Assembly: GCA_013396655.1 (NCBI GenBank)
Contig: WBMV01007711.1
Span: 96,362 to 160,361, forward strand
Reading direction: 5' to 3'
Origin: Campylorhamphus procurvoides
Lineage: Eukaryota; Chordata; Aves; Passeriformes; Dendrocolaptidae
Length of the DNA: 64,000 nucleotides
Below the pieces are notes generated by a model. It was not told the origin of the DNA. It made no database searches and saw nothing but the letters and a program-made list of their open reading frames with translations. The position numbers and the translations under genes are program-made. Positions 1 to 12,400 of the stretch are shown here, piece by piece (position 1 is the stretch's first letter; each line of letters starts with the position of its first letter).

Positions 1-135
1 ATATATATATATAATATGTATGTATGTATAATGTGTATATATTGTATGTATATATGTATATATATTATATGTATATATATGATATGTATGTATGTATATA
101 TATGATATGTATATATATATTATATGTAATATATA
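1..135. repeat. AT-rich simple repeat (TATA/TATG)
   Basis: Runs of alternating TA with interspersed TATG and ATGT units. The window begins inside it. An A-rich tract with aaaaaggg units follows at about 180-240. The short reading frame across it is low-complexity and not a gene. Confidence 0.85.
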
Positions 136-249
136 TGTATATTACAGTTTGATACAATTAAACACTATGAATATACAGAACAAGAATCACAAAAAGGGAA
201 AGGGGAAAAAAGGACAAAAAAAAAAGGGAAAAAAACCCCCAGATATACA

Positions 250-2540
250 CACTCAAAAAACTCAGGGAATAGCTCAATAAAGTAACTAACACAATAAACT
301 CACCAATTTCCCTCAAGAAAGCAGTTCCTCCACTCCATGGGACTGGGACAGCAGCTCTCAGATAGGCCTCAGCTTATTTAAATAAGAGTGAACCCAACAC
401 ACTGAGACCTGCTGAGCTCTAAGGACCCGAAAGGAAGAGAGAAATAAAAAGAACCTCCCCTCCTTGTCTCTTATACACCTGACTCCATAAAGGAATGGTG
501 TGGAATACTTCCTTAGTTATGACACTGTTACCAGGGAAGGCTTTGGACAAAATGAAGAAAACTAAACCACCACAGCAGGTGTGTCCTCCCCATTCCCCTT
601 GGTTCTGCTCTTTCTTCTCTCTCCTTCCCCTGACATGGGGATATCTTCTGGGATTTGCTCTCTTGTCCCTCCTTCCCCTGCTGTGCCCAGCCTGCAACAC
701 TAATCCTATCCTGGCTCCTTCCTGCAGAGGAGTGGATTCAGTCAGACCTGTTGAACTTACCTGGGAGAAATTGCATTCAATGAAAATAATCCTTCTTCCC
801 ATCCAGAGATGGAGAAGAACTTGGCCCTTGCCAAGCCAGTGCCATCCCCAGAGGATGCTGCCACAGCTGGGCTTGTCCCAGTGAAGGGAACAACAACCAG
901 ACTGACCTTTGTGTGCTGCTGTCTTTGTGCAATTGTTTTTTTAAAATAACAATTAAGTCTTATCTGCCTTTCTCTTTGTTTTGCTCCTTGTCCCTTGTGC
1001 TGGATCAAAGTACTTCTCTGTTTCCTCCTATTCTTCAAGGAGTGTTGTGGATGGATGGGACCTGATAGGTTTATCCTCCTGCTGGGCTGCTGGCAAACCT
1101 CTGCAGCATTTGAGATCCCTGCTGAGCATTTCCCCTCAGAAATTTTGGGAGATTTTCCCTCTTCCACAGGTGACACTGGAAGCAGGACACCTCGGTGGGG
1201 GTGAGGTGAAGGTGTGGGTGGTGGGATGGAGCCAGACATGGCTCTGTGTCCTTGGCAGCTGCCAGATGGAGCAGGTTGTCCTTAATGCAAAGGACATCCT
1301 GGGGAAAGAGGAGCTGAATTCCTTGATAGCAATGTGGGAAATTTGGGGACATTCCGGTGCACTGCAAAGGGTGAGGGGCTTTTACTCCCTGCTTGGGCAG
1401 GGATTAGTGAAAACATTTCTACTGGCACATTTTCTTATCCCAAGAAGACTCTGAAAACTGTCTAGGGAAGACCTTGGACTAATCCCAGGTGCTGCAGCTC
1501 CCTGGACACCCTGAAGGGTTAAAGATGCACACATTTAAAGCAGGGCCTGGAAAGGATGGGCAGGAGGACCAAAATCCTCCTGCACACCATGGGATTTGTG
1601 GTTTGCAGGTCTGACTAAATGGATCTTTGGTGAGAAGGGCTGGCAAAGACAATAACATAGTTAACCAGGGCATTATGCCTCCAGTGGTTTCCAGCTCCAT
1701 GAACATGCCCATCCCTAGAAATCCAGGCTTAGGCTCCTTTTGGCTTCCTCCCTTTGGGTTTCCACCTGTTTTCTTCCCACTGTGTCACCCCTGAGCTTTT
1801 GAGAGCTCCAGCAGCAAACTCAGTGTCTGTAAATAACTCATGCCAGCACTGCAGGATATCAGATCCTGATATCCAGTGGGGATATCAGACCCCATGCCCT
1901 GAAAACAGGCAGGTCCTTTTGCTCCAGCCCTGCCAGACCCTCCAGAGGTTCAGGGCAGCTTTTCATGGCTGCTTTAATTTACGATCGAATTTACTTTATT
2001 GATCCCACCCTGCACTGTGTTGCAGCAGTATCTCTCGAAATGGGGCTGAGGGCAGCAATTGCTTTTTGCAGAGGATGCTGTGGAGCTCGTAACTCAGGGA
2101 TGAGCAGTTTCCCTCTGGAATTTACCTCTCCTGTGCACTGTGCTTAAGGGTTTCTAAACACCACAGTTAAGACAGTCTCCTCCTGCTAGGATTTTCATCA
2201 CCCCCTGCATTTGTTAATTTGTTTGAGGCTACAGCCCTCGCTCCTTTGCTTCTCATCATGGGGGAAATAGAATTACACAAAATAATAATGGAAAACCTTT
2301 CACCCCATTTGCCTTAGCGCTTGCAGAGATGAAAACATCTATTAGAGTGGGCTGAATTTAAAGCCTAATGGGTTTAACATGCCTCCAAACAATGCAGTTT
2401 CCTGAGCAGGAAGCCTGGGTACTAAAACCCCAACAAAGACATCACAGATCACTCAGGGAGGGGGGGACTGAGGGTCCAGAGAGAAGGGAAGGAGGTCAGG
2501 GATGCACGGAGGGAGTGGGGGCTTCCCACGGATTTCTTTG
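250..2540. other. Upstream noncoding region
   Basis: No coding exon, RNA gene or clear repeat family is recognised here. Reading frames are short and unlike any protein I know. It could hold an untranslated SLCO2B1 exon or promoter, but there is no CpG-rich patch to mark one. Confidence 0.5.
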
Positions 2541-2559
2541 CAGTGTTAAATTTAGGTGC

Positions 2560-2945
2560 CCATTTCTCCAGCCCATTTGCATCCGTCACTGCCCTTTTCT
2601 CCAGCCCACTGAGATCTCTCTGGTTGCCCATTTCTCCAGCCCACTGAGACCACTCAATCCCCATTTCTCCATTCCTTTGAGATCTCTCTGGTTGCCCGTT
2701 TCTCCATCCCTTTGAGATCTCTCTGGTTGCCCATTTCTCCAGCCCACTGGCATCACTCAATCCCCATTTCTCCATCCCTTTGAGATCTCTCTGTTTGCCC
2801 ATTTCTCCAGCCCACTGAGACCACTCAATCCCCATTTCTCCAACCCACTGAGACCACTCAATCCCCATTTCTCCAGCCTGTTGAGGTCCCTTCTCCAGCC
2901 CACTGAGATCACTCAATCCCCATTTCTCCAGTCTGTTGATGTCCC
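2560..2945. repeat. Minisatellite, about 33-35 bp units
   Basis: About eleven or twelve tandem units, each beginning near cccatttctccagcccactg and ending in variants of agatctctctggttg or agaccactcaatcc. Units differ by substitutions and small length changes. The last unit runs straight into CR1-like sequence (gttgatgtccctctggatgg), so the array seems to have expanded from a CR1 segment. The frame on the minus strand gives a GEMGIEWSQW-type repeat peptide, a by-product of the repeat. Confidence 0.9.
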
Positions 2946-3110
2946 TCTGGATGGCAGCACAACCATCAGCTTTGCCAGTTGCTCTTCCCAGTCTTTTATC
3001 TGCTGCCATCTGCACTTTACCCCATCACCCAGGTCATTGATAAGGATGTCAAATCATCCCAGGAAATGTTTGTACAGTATTGCCCTTGATTCTACGGACC
3101 AGTATTTAAT
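2925..3110 (-). mobile_element. CR1 LINE fragment, minus strand
   Basis: Contains gatgtccctctggatggcag and, near 3033, aggtcattgataaggatgtc. These resemble the minus strand of the CR1 3' region, upstream of the terminal part seen elsewhere in the window. Diverged, so moderate confidence. Confidence 0.6.
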
Positions 3111-3328
3111 CCCTCAGGCCTCCTGGCGATTGCAGTTTTGCAGACTGTTTTGTTGCTGTGCAGAAGCAAAATGCTCCGAGAAAAATGAAAGCCAGGAATA
3201 ATTAGTAGTTTCTTGTGCCTGTTGTGTGGGTGTTTGCAGAGCACGACAACATCTTGCCGTGCTGAGCAAGGGCAATCGAAGCAGAGCAACTGAGCATTGT
3301 GCTGGATTCTTTTGGCAGGCCTGGCAGG

Positions 3329-3409
3329 ATGACAAGCACCACTACAAAGAGCCCCTACCCGGATCCACCCCGGAAAACACTCTGCAGGAGCCCATTTCTC
3401 AGTATCAAG
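3329..3409 (+). CDS. SLCO2B1: SLCO2B1 coding exon 1 (start codon, cytoplasmic N-terminus)
   Basis: Encodes residues 1-27, from MTSTTTK to SIK. The ATG at 3329 has A at -3. The exon ends in AAG followed by the donor gtaaat, and joins in phase 0 to the FFVFCHG of the next exon. The human equivalent reads NIK then LFVLCH. The exon probably begins at 3319 or 3328 after one of two closely spaced acceptors, so about 1-10 nt of 5' UTR lie in it. The residues are hydrophilic and cytoplasmic. The 27-residue length equals the short human isoform as I remember it. This exon is weakly conserved, so support comes from splice signals, phase, position and the SIK end. Confidence 0.83.
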
Positions 3410-6400
3410 GTAAATACCTTCCTGCTTTCTGTAATACCCCCTCAGATTATTGGCCTGGCAGAGAGGAGTTTAGCTTTCTGCAGAAGGCTTGCAGAGGGTT
3501 TCTGATTGCCAGATGTGTTTGGGAAATGCTCCGTGTGCTTCCCGTGGCAGCAGCACCATCCGATGTGGAGCTGTCCCCATCCAGGTGCCAGTGGTGGGAC
3601 AGCAACACTGAAATGCAGGTTTAACTTCCAGGTTCTGCAGATTCTACTTCATAGAATGGTTTGGGTTGGGAGGGACCTTAAACCTCATCTCATTCCATCC
3701 CCTGCCATGGGCAGGGACAACTTTCACTAGCCCAGGTTGCTCCAAGCCCTGTCCAGCCTGACCTTGGACACTTCCAGGGATGGGGCATCCATGGAATAAC
3801 CTCAGGGAGAAGGATTCTTTCCTGATATCCATCTAACCCTGCCCTCTGGCAGTGGGAAGCCATTGTTCAAAGTCTTACCTCCTCCTGGACTTGGTGCAAC
3901 CCCAGCTCCTCCAGGTGAATGTTTGAGGAGCTCTGCAGAACTACAGGCTGGACATGGGGTGGCTCCCTCTGTCCTGTAACATGTGCTTTGTTTCCTTCTG
4001 GCTCAATAATTGCATTTTATCAGTAATGGCAGCATCACATTAATTAACTAGTACATTCAGTGTAGTTGGAAGCCAATGATTTGTCTTGTTAGGGAGTCTC
4101 ACCAGCTTATAGAGCAAAAGATGACAGCTGGTGTTAAAGACTTAAGATTTCTCTTGAGAGACTTGTTTTCACCCCCAAGACAGAGCTGAGCATGCATTAT
4201 CCTTACACAATTATCCTCAGCACAGGATGTTTTTCCCAGATCTCTTGGGTGTTTTTCAAGAACTTAGGTCACTCTGTCCGGTTTCTAAATGACTTTTTCA
4301 GAAAACAAAACTTCCAGTCTGGGGTTTGAATGGCTCTTGCAGAAACACAAACCCATTGCACAATGTGGTTTATGTGTTTGAAGTGGCTGGAGGACCAAAA
4401 ATCACAGCACTGCAGTTTTTATATGTATTTGTATGTGTCACCAGAACTAGTTGCCACGTGTCAAAATGCAGCTGAGGGGCATAATTAAAAATTGTCTTGT
4501 TTTGGTTTCAAGGGGCATTAAAATTTAGATTAGATACTAGGAAGAAATTCTTCCCTGTGAAGGTGGGCAGGCCCTGGCACAGGTTGGGCAGAGAAGCTGT
4601 GGCTGCCCCTGGATCCCGGGAAGTGTCCAAGGCCAGGCTGGACAGGGCTTGGAGCAACCTGGGCTACTGGAAGGTGGGTGGAAATGGATGATCTTTAAGG
4701 TCCCTTCCAACTACACACCCAACCAAACTGGTTTGGGTTAAACTGGAGCAGACTGATTCTTCCCAGACCCTTTTTCTGTAAAAAAGTGCACAGGATTTTA
4801 TCATGTGCTGAAGGCACAAAACCCTTCCTTAAAATAGCAGCAAAAGTCTCCCAAACACATGGACTTCCCTGTGTCAGCTGGGGCAGGACAGTGTGTGCAG
4901 CTTTCAGAGCCCTCACGGGGAGGATTTCTTGCCAAACTGCACAAACAACTCTAGAACCACATGGAAGCTTTGCAAGGAGTTTTTTTTTTGGACCACCAAG
5001 AAAGGAGATGTTGGAGTTCAATCCCCAGGTCTGCAATTTACTGGCTGCGTAGGATTGTGTTTCTCCATTCTCTTACACATGTGGAGTGGGAGCAGCAACA
5101 CCTCACCAATGCGGTGCAAGGCTTAGCAGAGCAAAGCCTGCCAAAATATATTAAAAATTATCTAAAAAGGTAGAAAGGCAGCAAATTTATTGCAGAAAAA
5201 AGCTCCTCCTTGGACGTGTGGCTGAGTGGAGCTGCACTCACCCCAGAGCTGGCTGTGAAGGTGTGGGCAGTGGATTGGGACATCACTGCCTGAGGGTGAG
5301 GGCACCTCACCAAAGACCTGGCAGGGACGCTGCCCTTCCCCATGGGAAGATGCCTTGGGCACTATCTGTCCCTCACTGTGGTGGCACAGCTCTGGAGGGG
5401 GAAGGTTGCTCTGCACCCTGGCACTGCAAGGGGTTTGTTTTGGGTTTTAGACACCCCCTGTCCCTGGTCAAGGTGTTTGGTGTCACCTCAGCACAGGCTC
5501 TTCTAATAATGCTTCCCAGATGTTTATTTAGAAAAGCCATTTCAAAACCTCTCCCTTCCTTCCTCCTCAGCCTGCAGAAGTGCTCCTTTGGATTCTCCGA
5601 GTTTCACTTCTGCTGAGGGAGAGGGCAGAGGTTACAAGCGTGTCTTGGCTCTTCCATGGCAAAGAGGTGCCACCCAGCTGAGCTCTGGGGCTGCTCCTGC
5701 TTTGTCCTGCTATGGGGACACAGGTCTTGGGAAAAGGGGTGTCTGCAGGGACCCTCTCTTTTCTCTGTGCTTTGCTCTGCCCAGACAGGGAAGACTAAAA
5801 CACCACCTTCCCAACCCATTTTGTCCTCCTGAGCTGAAGATGACATAGGGCAGTGAAGAAGACATGGGGCAGTGGTGGGCAGATGCTGGGCTGATGTAAA
5901 GCAGCATGATGTGGAGGTCCTGGATTTGGACACACATTGGGCTCTGCGCTGTGGTTGCCTGGAATAAATGAATCTGGTTTCAACCTTTCCATCTGAACTC
6001 CTGTATTCAGGAATCAGAGCCTGGACGTTGCCAGTGTCTTGTAGGAACGTAGGAGTTTTGGCAAAGCTGACCCTACAGCAGCTTTCTTTTGTCTGAGTGA
6101 CATTTTCCTGGTCCAGACACACTACACCCCTCAGTGGTGACATGAGTCTGGAAGTGGGAAGGTCCTGGATTGTACCCTGGTTTGTGTGATGCCAACCCAT
6201 CACTTTGGGTGGTGGCAACCATACCCCAGCACTGCAGTTCTCAGGGACCCAAGGGGGCTTGACCATCCTCTCTGTGTCCCTTTTTGTGCTGTCAATGCTC
6301 CTCTGGCTGACAGAGCAGCCCAGTTTGGCCGTGACCCCACTTCAGCTCTGGATCAGAATGAGACATAGCACAATTCCAGGCCAGGCTGAGCAGCTCCTCT

Positions 6401-9400
6401 GGGTGAGGCTGCTCTGTGGTGGGAGCTGGCTGAAGAACACACAGAGCTGGAGCAATTCCCTGCTCTGGTCAGCAAGTGGGTAAAGCTCTATAAAAAGCAG
6501 TGCTTGGAGGGTCTGGGCATCATCCAAGGCTGAGGGCAGCAGCTTTGGAAGGCCCCAGGGGCATCCAGCTTGTCCTGCAGGGAGATGGGTGGTCCATCTC
6601 CTTGGGGTATGTTTGGGGTGGTTAGTTTTTTTCACTCCTTTGGGCACTGGAAGGATGCCCGTGGAGAGCCATGTGGGGGAGGAGATGCTGAGTGCTTTGC
6701 AGAGCAGAGCTGTGTGTAAAGGGGAGGTCCATCCCTCCCCTCCTTGGACAGGTCACTTGAGACTTTGGAAATGGTTGTATGAGAGGACCAGGAGGTGGAC
6801 TCTGTTCTCTGGAACAGTGGGGCAGCTCAGGGGAGGTGTTCATCTGGGCAGCCCAGCACCTGCACATCCCAAACTCTGGAGGAGACAAGATCAGATTGTT
6901 TTCTGGGAGATGATGGGCCCTGACAAGGTTTCCTTCTGGAAGTGGAAAAGAACCATCACATTTTCCAAAGGCGATGTCCTTTCCATTCAGAACTTTGTAA
7001 GAAGGAAAGGAAAACAGTCTGAATGATTCTCCCTGACCTTCTCCTGACTCGCCGTGAAGAAGCTGTTTGTTGCTGTGTTTGGAAGGGCTCGTTCCTGTCC
7101 CAGAAATGCTCCCAGCACAGGGGAGGGCTGCCTGCCTCTGGCTGGATGGGGATGTTGTGCAACCTCCCACTTCTGCTGCTGGATCTCAGGGACGAGGCCA
7201 ACACAAACAAGCGTCATCCCAGTTGAAATGATGTGTTTGTTCAAAGCCACTTTTCAGCTGAAGAAATGACACCCTCCTTGCAGATACTGCTCCTGTTGTT
7301 ATCTTTGGCAGAGCACTATTTAATGGCTCTATTAATTTCAGAAGGCTTCACTGATGGCAGAGCAGGGGTAATATTTCAAAGGCTCGTGGTCAAAGGTTTG
7401 TGTTCAATAATTGTGCCTTTCTCTGGAGATGCAGTTTGCCGTGCTGCAGCTCTCAGTAATGATGCTGGATGCTCTCTTTTTTTGTTGGCAGTTCTTTGTT
7501 TTCTGCCATGGGTTTCTGCAGCTCTCCCAGCTCCTGGTCTCGGGGTACCTGAAGAGCTCCATCTCCACCATCGAGAGGCGATATGGACTCTCCAGCCAGA
7601 CGTCGGGGCTGCTCGCTTCCTTCAACGAGGTGAAAACCAGCTTTCTTCTCCTGCCCTCCCCGTGGTCCCCTCGTTCCCCTGTGACACCTCTTGCCCTCTG
7701 TGTCCTGCTGCAGGTTGGGAACACGTTGCTGATTGTCTTCGTGAGTTACTTCGGGAGCCGAGTGCACCGACCCCGTTTCATCGGCGCCGGCGCCATCCTC
7801 GTGTCCCTGGCTGGGTTCCTCATGGCTCTGCCCCACTTCATAACTGGGCCCTATGAGTATGACCACTCTGTTGCCAGTAAGTGCTCCAGGGACTTATTTT
7901 AGGCCTTTTGGGGTGGAAAACCAAAATAATAGGATCACAGAATGATTGGGGTTGGAAGGGAGCTTAGAGATCATCCAGTTCCATGGGCAGGGACACCTTC
8001 CACTAGCCCAGCTTGATCCAAGCCCTGTCCAACCTGGCCTTGGACACTTCCAGGGATCCAGGGGCAGCCACAGCTTCTCTGGGCACCCTGTGCCAGGGCC
8101 TGCCCACCCTCCCAGGGAAGGATTTCTGCCCAATATCCCATCTACCCCTGCCCTCTGGCAGTGGGAAGCCATTACGAAATTGCCTTCTCTTCCAGAGTTG
8201 GGAGCTAAAAGCTGTTGGCTTGTCCTTGAGGAATTTGTTTTTTCTGAGAATGAAATAATTTCAGTCCTGAGAGAGAGGCAACAGCTCTGATAATGGGAAG
8301 CAGATCCAGGGGACATGGGAACCATGGGAAAGGGCGTGAAAAGAGTCCAAACATAGGCTGTGCCTCTGATTCCCTTTGTTTTCTGCACATCCCTGTCTTC
8401 TCCAGCTATCAGGGCTCTGATCCATGGGTGGAGCCAAGTTGTCCTCATGCACTTATCATAATGTAGAAAAGATGAAGTCTTATAAGCTCTATCACCTCTG
8501 TGGAAAGGAAACAGGACTGGGAAGGAGTTTGACTCACCCCAGTGGGTGAAATGCTGCTGGCTGAAGTGCAGGTCTAAGTCACTCATGGACAGAACAGACC
8601 AGGGTGGATTTGGGATTTTCTCACTAGAAGAAAGTGAAGGGATGAGAAAAGAAAGAAAGGAGAAAAGCACTTTCTTGTTACCTCCCCAAATCTTCAAACC
8701 TTTTGCTCCAGCAAATCTTTTAGAAGCCTCCACTGGCTCATCAGAGGGAGCAGTGCACACAGAAATGATCTGTTTGTCCTGAGCCACTTTCCAGCTGAAG
8801 AAAGGTGCCACTTTCCAAAAGGCATCAAAGGAAGACTTAATAGGGGAATAAATCATGGCTGCAAACAGGGGACAGGTGCTAATTACAGTTTGAAAGCAAT
8901 TAGCCACATGTTTCAGGGATGCTGGTGCAGATGGCCTGGTGTCCAAGCACTCAGAGTTCCACAGAACTGGGGGATAACCATGGGAATGCTGCCATAAGCA
9001 CCACCAGCTCCCTGCCCAGTATTCTGAGGAAGATAAGGGTGCTGGAATCAGCACTTTCACTTAGACAGCTTTGTAAGCCTTTTCTGAGTAAAATGAATTC
9101 TCATTTCCTGAGTAGCTGTTCCCAAAATCTTCGGGTTTGCTCATTTGCCTTCCTGGAAAGGAACATCAAAGGTCCTGGAAGTGACCTCAGCTCCCCTTCT
9201 GGGATGGAGGTGGCTTTTCATGGCATGTGCATCCATCTCTGTGAACATCTGAACAGTAATCTTTGCACTTGCTTTGTATTTTCTCCCATCCAACACCTAA
9301 GGATAAGATAAGAAGGATGTGGAGCTGCTGGAGAGAGTCCAGAGAAGTCCATGGAAATGCTCTGAGAGCTGGAGCCAGGCTGGGAGAGCTGAGGGGTTCA

Positions 9401-12400
9401 CCTGGAGAAGAGAAGGGTGTGGAGAGATCTTAGAGCTCTTCTAGTGCTTGAAGGGGCTCCAGGAGAGCTGGAGAGGGATATGGGACAAGGCATGGAGGGA
9501 CAGAACAAGGGAATGGCTTCCCAGTGCCAGAGGGCAGGGCTAGATGGGATACTGGGAAGGAATTTCTGGCTGGGAGGGTGGGCAGGCCCTGGCACAGGTT
9601 GGGCAGAGAAGCTGTGGCTGCCCCTGGATCCCTGGGAGTGTCCAAGGCCAGGTTGATTCTCCGATCTACTGAGCCACTATCCCCATGCTCCTGTTTTTGG
9701 GAAGCTCTTTCTCCAGACAAGCTCCTTAGACCTGTCCCCCTTGTCACCCCCAGGCACATTCAGCAACACCACCGACCTGTGCCAGCCCAGGAACCCGAGG
9801 TCCTGGCTGAACCTCAGCGATGCTGCCTGCACCCCCCATGCCACCAGGAAGAACCACGAGGTTCTCCTGGTCATGTTCATTGCCCAGACCCTCCAGGGCA
9901 TCGGTGGTGTCCCCATCCAGCCCTTTGGGATCTCCTACATCGATGACTTTGCCAGCGAGAGGAACTCCCCCCTCTACCTGGGTAAGGCTGTGGGAAGAGG
10001 GGGGGCCAGGATGAGGTGGGGGAGAGCAGGGGTTGTTAAAGCCCTTCTGCTCTGCCCAGTGCTGGGATGGTTTCTGCAAAAACAGTTTATCAAGTTTGGA
10101 CAAACAGAGCAGGAGTGCTGGAAAACATGATTTGAAGGAAATGCTGGGATTTTTGGCCTGAGAGTGATAACCTGGAGAAAGACTTAATAACCATGTCCTC
10201 ATTACAAAGGCTTCAAGAAGGAGAAGAGGAATAATCTCTGTGTTCACAAAAAAGGAGTGATGGGTTTAAGGTGCAGCAATGAAGACTCTGTTTAAATGTT
10301 AGGAAAATTATGGGAAGCTAAAAAATAGAAAAAGAAAATGCTAAAAATTATAAAAACTTTTAAAAAATTATTAATGTATTATAGGAAACATCTGGGAGGT
10401 GGGACAATATCCTTCTGCAGAGAACAGCTTGGGCACAGACATAAAAAGGGATGTCCCAGGGTGGTGGGATGGATAAGATGGGCCTTGCAGGTCCTTCTAG
10501 ACCTTTTCCAGCTGTTATCTGTGAATAACATTGAATTGAATTGAATTGAATTGAATTGAATTGAATTGAATTGAATTGAATTGAATTGAATTGAATGGAA
10601 CAGCAAAGGTGGATCAAAACCAGGTCACTGTATAGCATCAAATTTTGCTCTGGTAGATGATCCAAACGTCTGAACCATCGTTGAAAGGGCCCCATGTGAG
10701 GCAGGAGTTGAATCTTACCCATGTTGATATGTCTTTAATCAGTAATTCATGTAGGAGAGGTTGATGATCACTTTTATCTCCTTAACCTTGTAAAAACCCT
10801 TGGCGTTTCCTGGACTTCTTACATCAAGAGGCACATCTTGTTCCTGGGAGTATTCCAGTCTTTCCAGGAGGCTGAAGAAGAGTGGCAGGAAAGGTCTGAG
10901 CCTTGCAAAACCTTTCCTGGGAGCATGGGACTGTTCTTCAGTGAGAGGGGATGCTGAGGAAGCTGCCAGGAAATAGGCTGTGCTGGAGGTGGATATGGAG
11001 CAGCCTGGTCCTGCCCTGAGGCACCTCCTGTCCCCGTGGTCCCTTTCCCACAGGGCTGAGCCCTCTCTGCTGTCATCCCTCTGCAGGAATCCTGTTCTCT
11101 GTGACTATCATTGGGCCAGGGGTGGCCTTCATGCTGGGCTCTGCCATGCTGCAGTTCTACGTGGACATCGACAAAGTCAACAGTGGTGAGTGACCCTGCC
11201 CCGAGAGAGGAGTGATTTTCAGCCTTCCATGAATTCTCTGCCATCTGCCAGCCCCACAGGCAGGAGGGTTTTGCTGCCAGCCAGCAGTGGGGTTGTGGAG
11301 GATGACCAAACTGCAGGGAGATACGTGAAGGAGAAAGATGGAGCTGGAGGATGGGTACCAGCCCTGAGGTGTGAGCAAGCACAGGGAAGGCTGGGGTGGG
11401 AGACAGGTGGGAAACAAGAAGGGAAATGCTGGATAGGGCAAGAAAGAAGAACAAAAGGGATTTCCTTTTCAAATGTCTCTCCCTGAGATGTACTATTAAA
11501 CTGTTTGTAGTTGTCTCCTTTTTGGCTGCTCTTGAATCCTAGCCCAGAAAAATAGAGGCTCTCTCCTGATTGCTAACAGAGCAGATACTCGGGTTGGAGA
11601 AGAGAAGTCTCTGGGGAGACCTCAGAGCCCCTTGCAGTGCTTAAAAGAGCTCCAGGAGAGCTGGAGAGGGACTTGGGACAAGGGATGGAGGGACAGGGAA
11701 TGGCTTCCCAGTGCAGGGAGCAGGGTTATATGGGTTATATATTAGGCTCCCTCAGCCTAAAGGTGTCTTCAGCCTGCTGGGAAAAACTGGTGAGCTTAAT
11801 GCTAAAACTAATGTAACCTGGCACTTTCCTAGGGAAAAAAGAAGTGGGTGTTTATCAGGAAACCCTTCTGGAGATGGGAGATCAGATGTGGCTCTACCAA
11901 ACCCCAGTTTTGATGGCCCCTACCCAGTGTGAAGGGCTCACTATTGTTAAACCTCACAGCCAAGGGAGAGTCTCCTGGAAGGACTTGTTTTTTGGGATAT
12001 GCTCCTGAATGCCATCTTACCACAGGCATCACCTTTTTCTGGAGAAACATTTCTTGTTCAGACTCACCCCTCTTCTGAATTTGCATCGTGGCTTCTTCAT
12101 GTCCTGTTTGATCAGTGTCAGGTCCCCTCCTTATGGGGAATGTTACAGCTGGCAGACTGCCCTGGGATGGCAGGTGAAGGGGCTGGCAAAACTGAGTCAG
12201 ACAGACAGGAGAATGGGATCTAATCCTTATTAAATCATTTTTCAAGATCAGCTGCCAAGGCTGAGCTGCAAACCAGGGTAATGAACCAGAGTGGTGGGCA
12301 CCACTCCAGGATTCCTGATGCCCACAGGGGATTCTTGTGTGGGTAGACAGGTTGTAAACAAGTAACCCAGTGCTCTTGGGTGCCAAAAGTTAACTAATTA

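Noticed and set aside
2449..3015. 188-codon minus-strand frame with GEMGIEWSQWA repeats
   Set aside because: It is the translation of the CR1-derived minisatellite; unit length changes and the lack of non-repeat domains argue against a gene.
7894..9060. 388-codon minus-strand frame inside SLCO2B1 intron 3
   Set aside because: Crosses a CR1 fragment and has no recognisable domain; no splice or poly(A) context. Probably chance, though its length is unusual.
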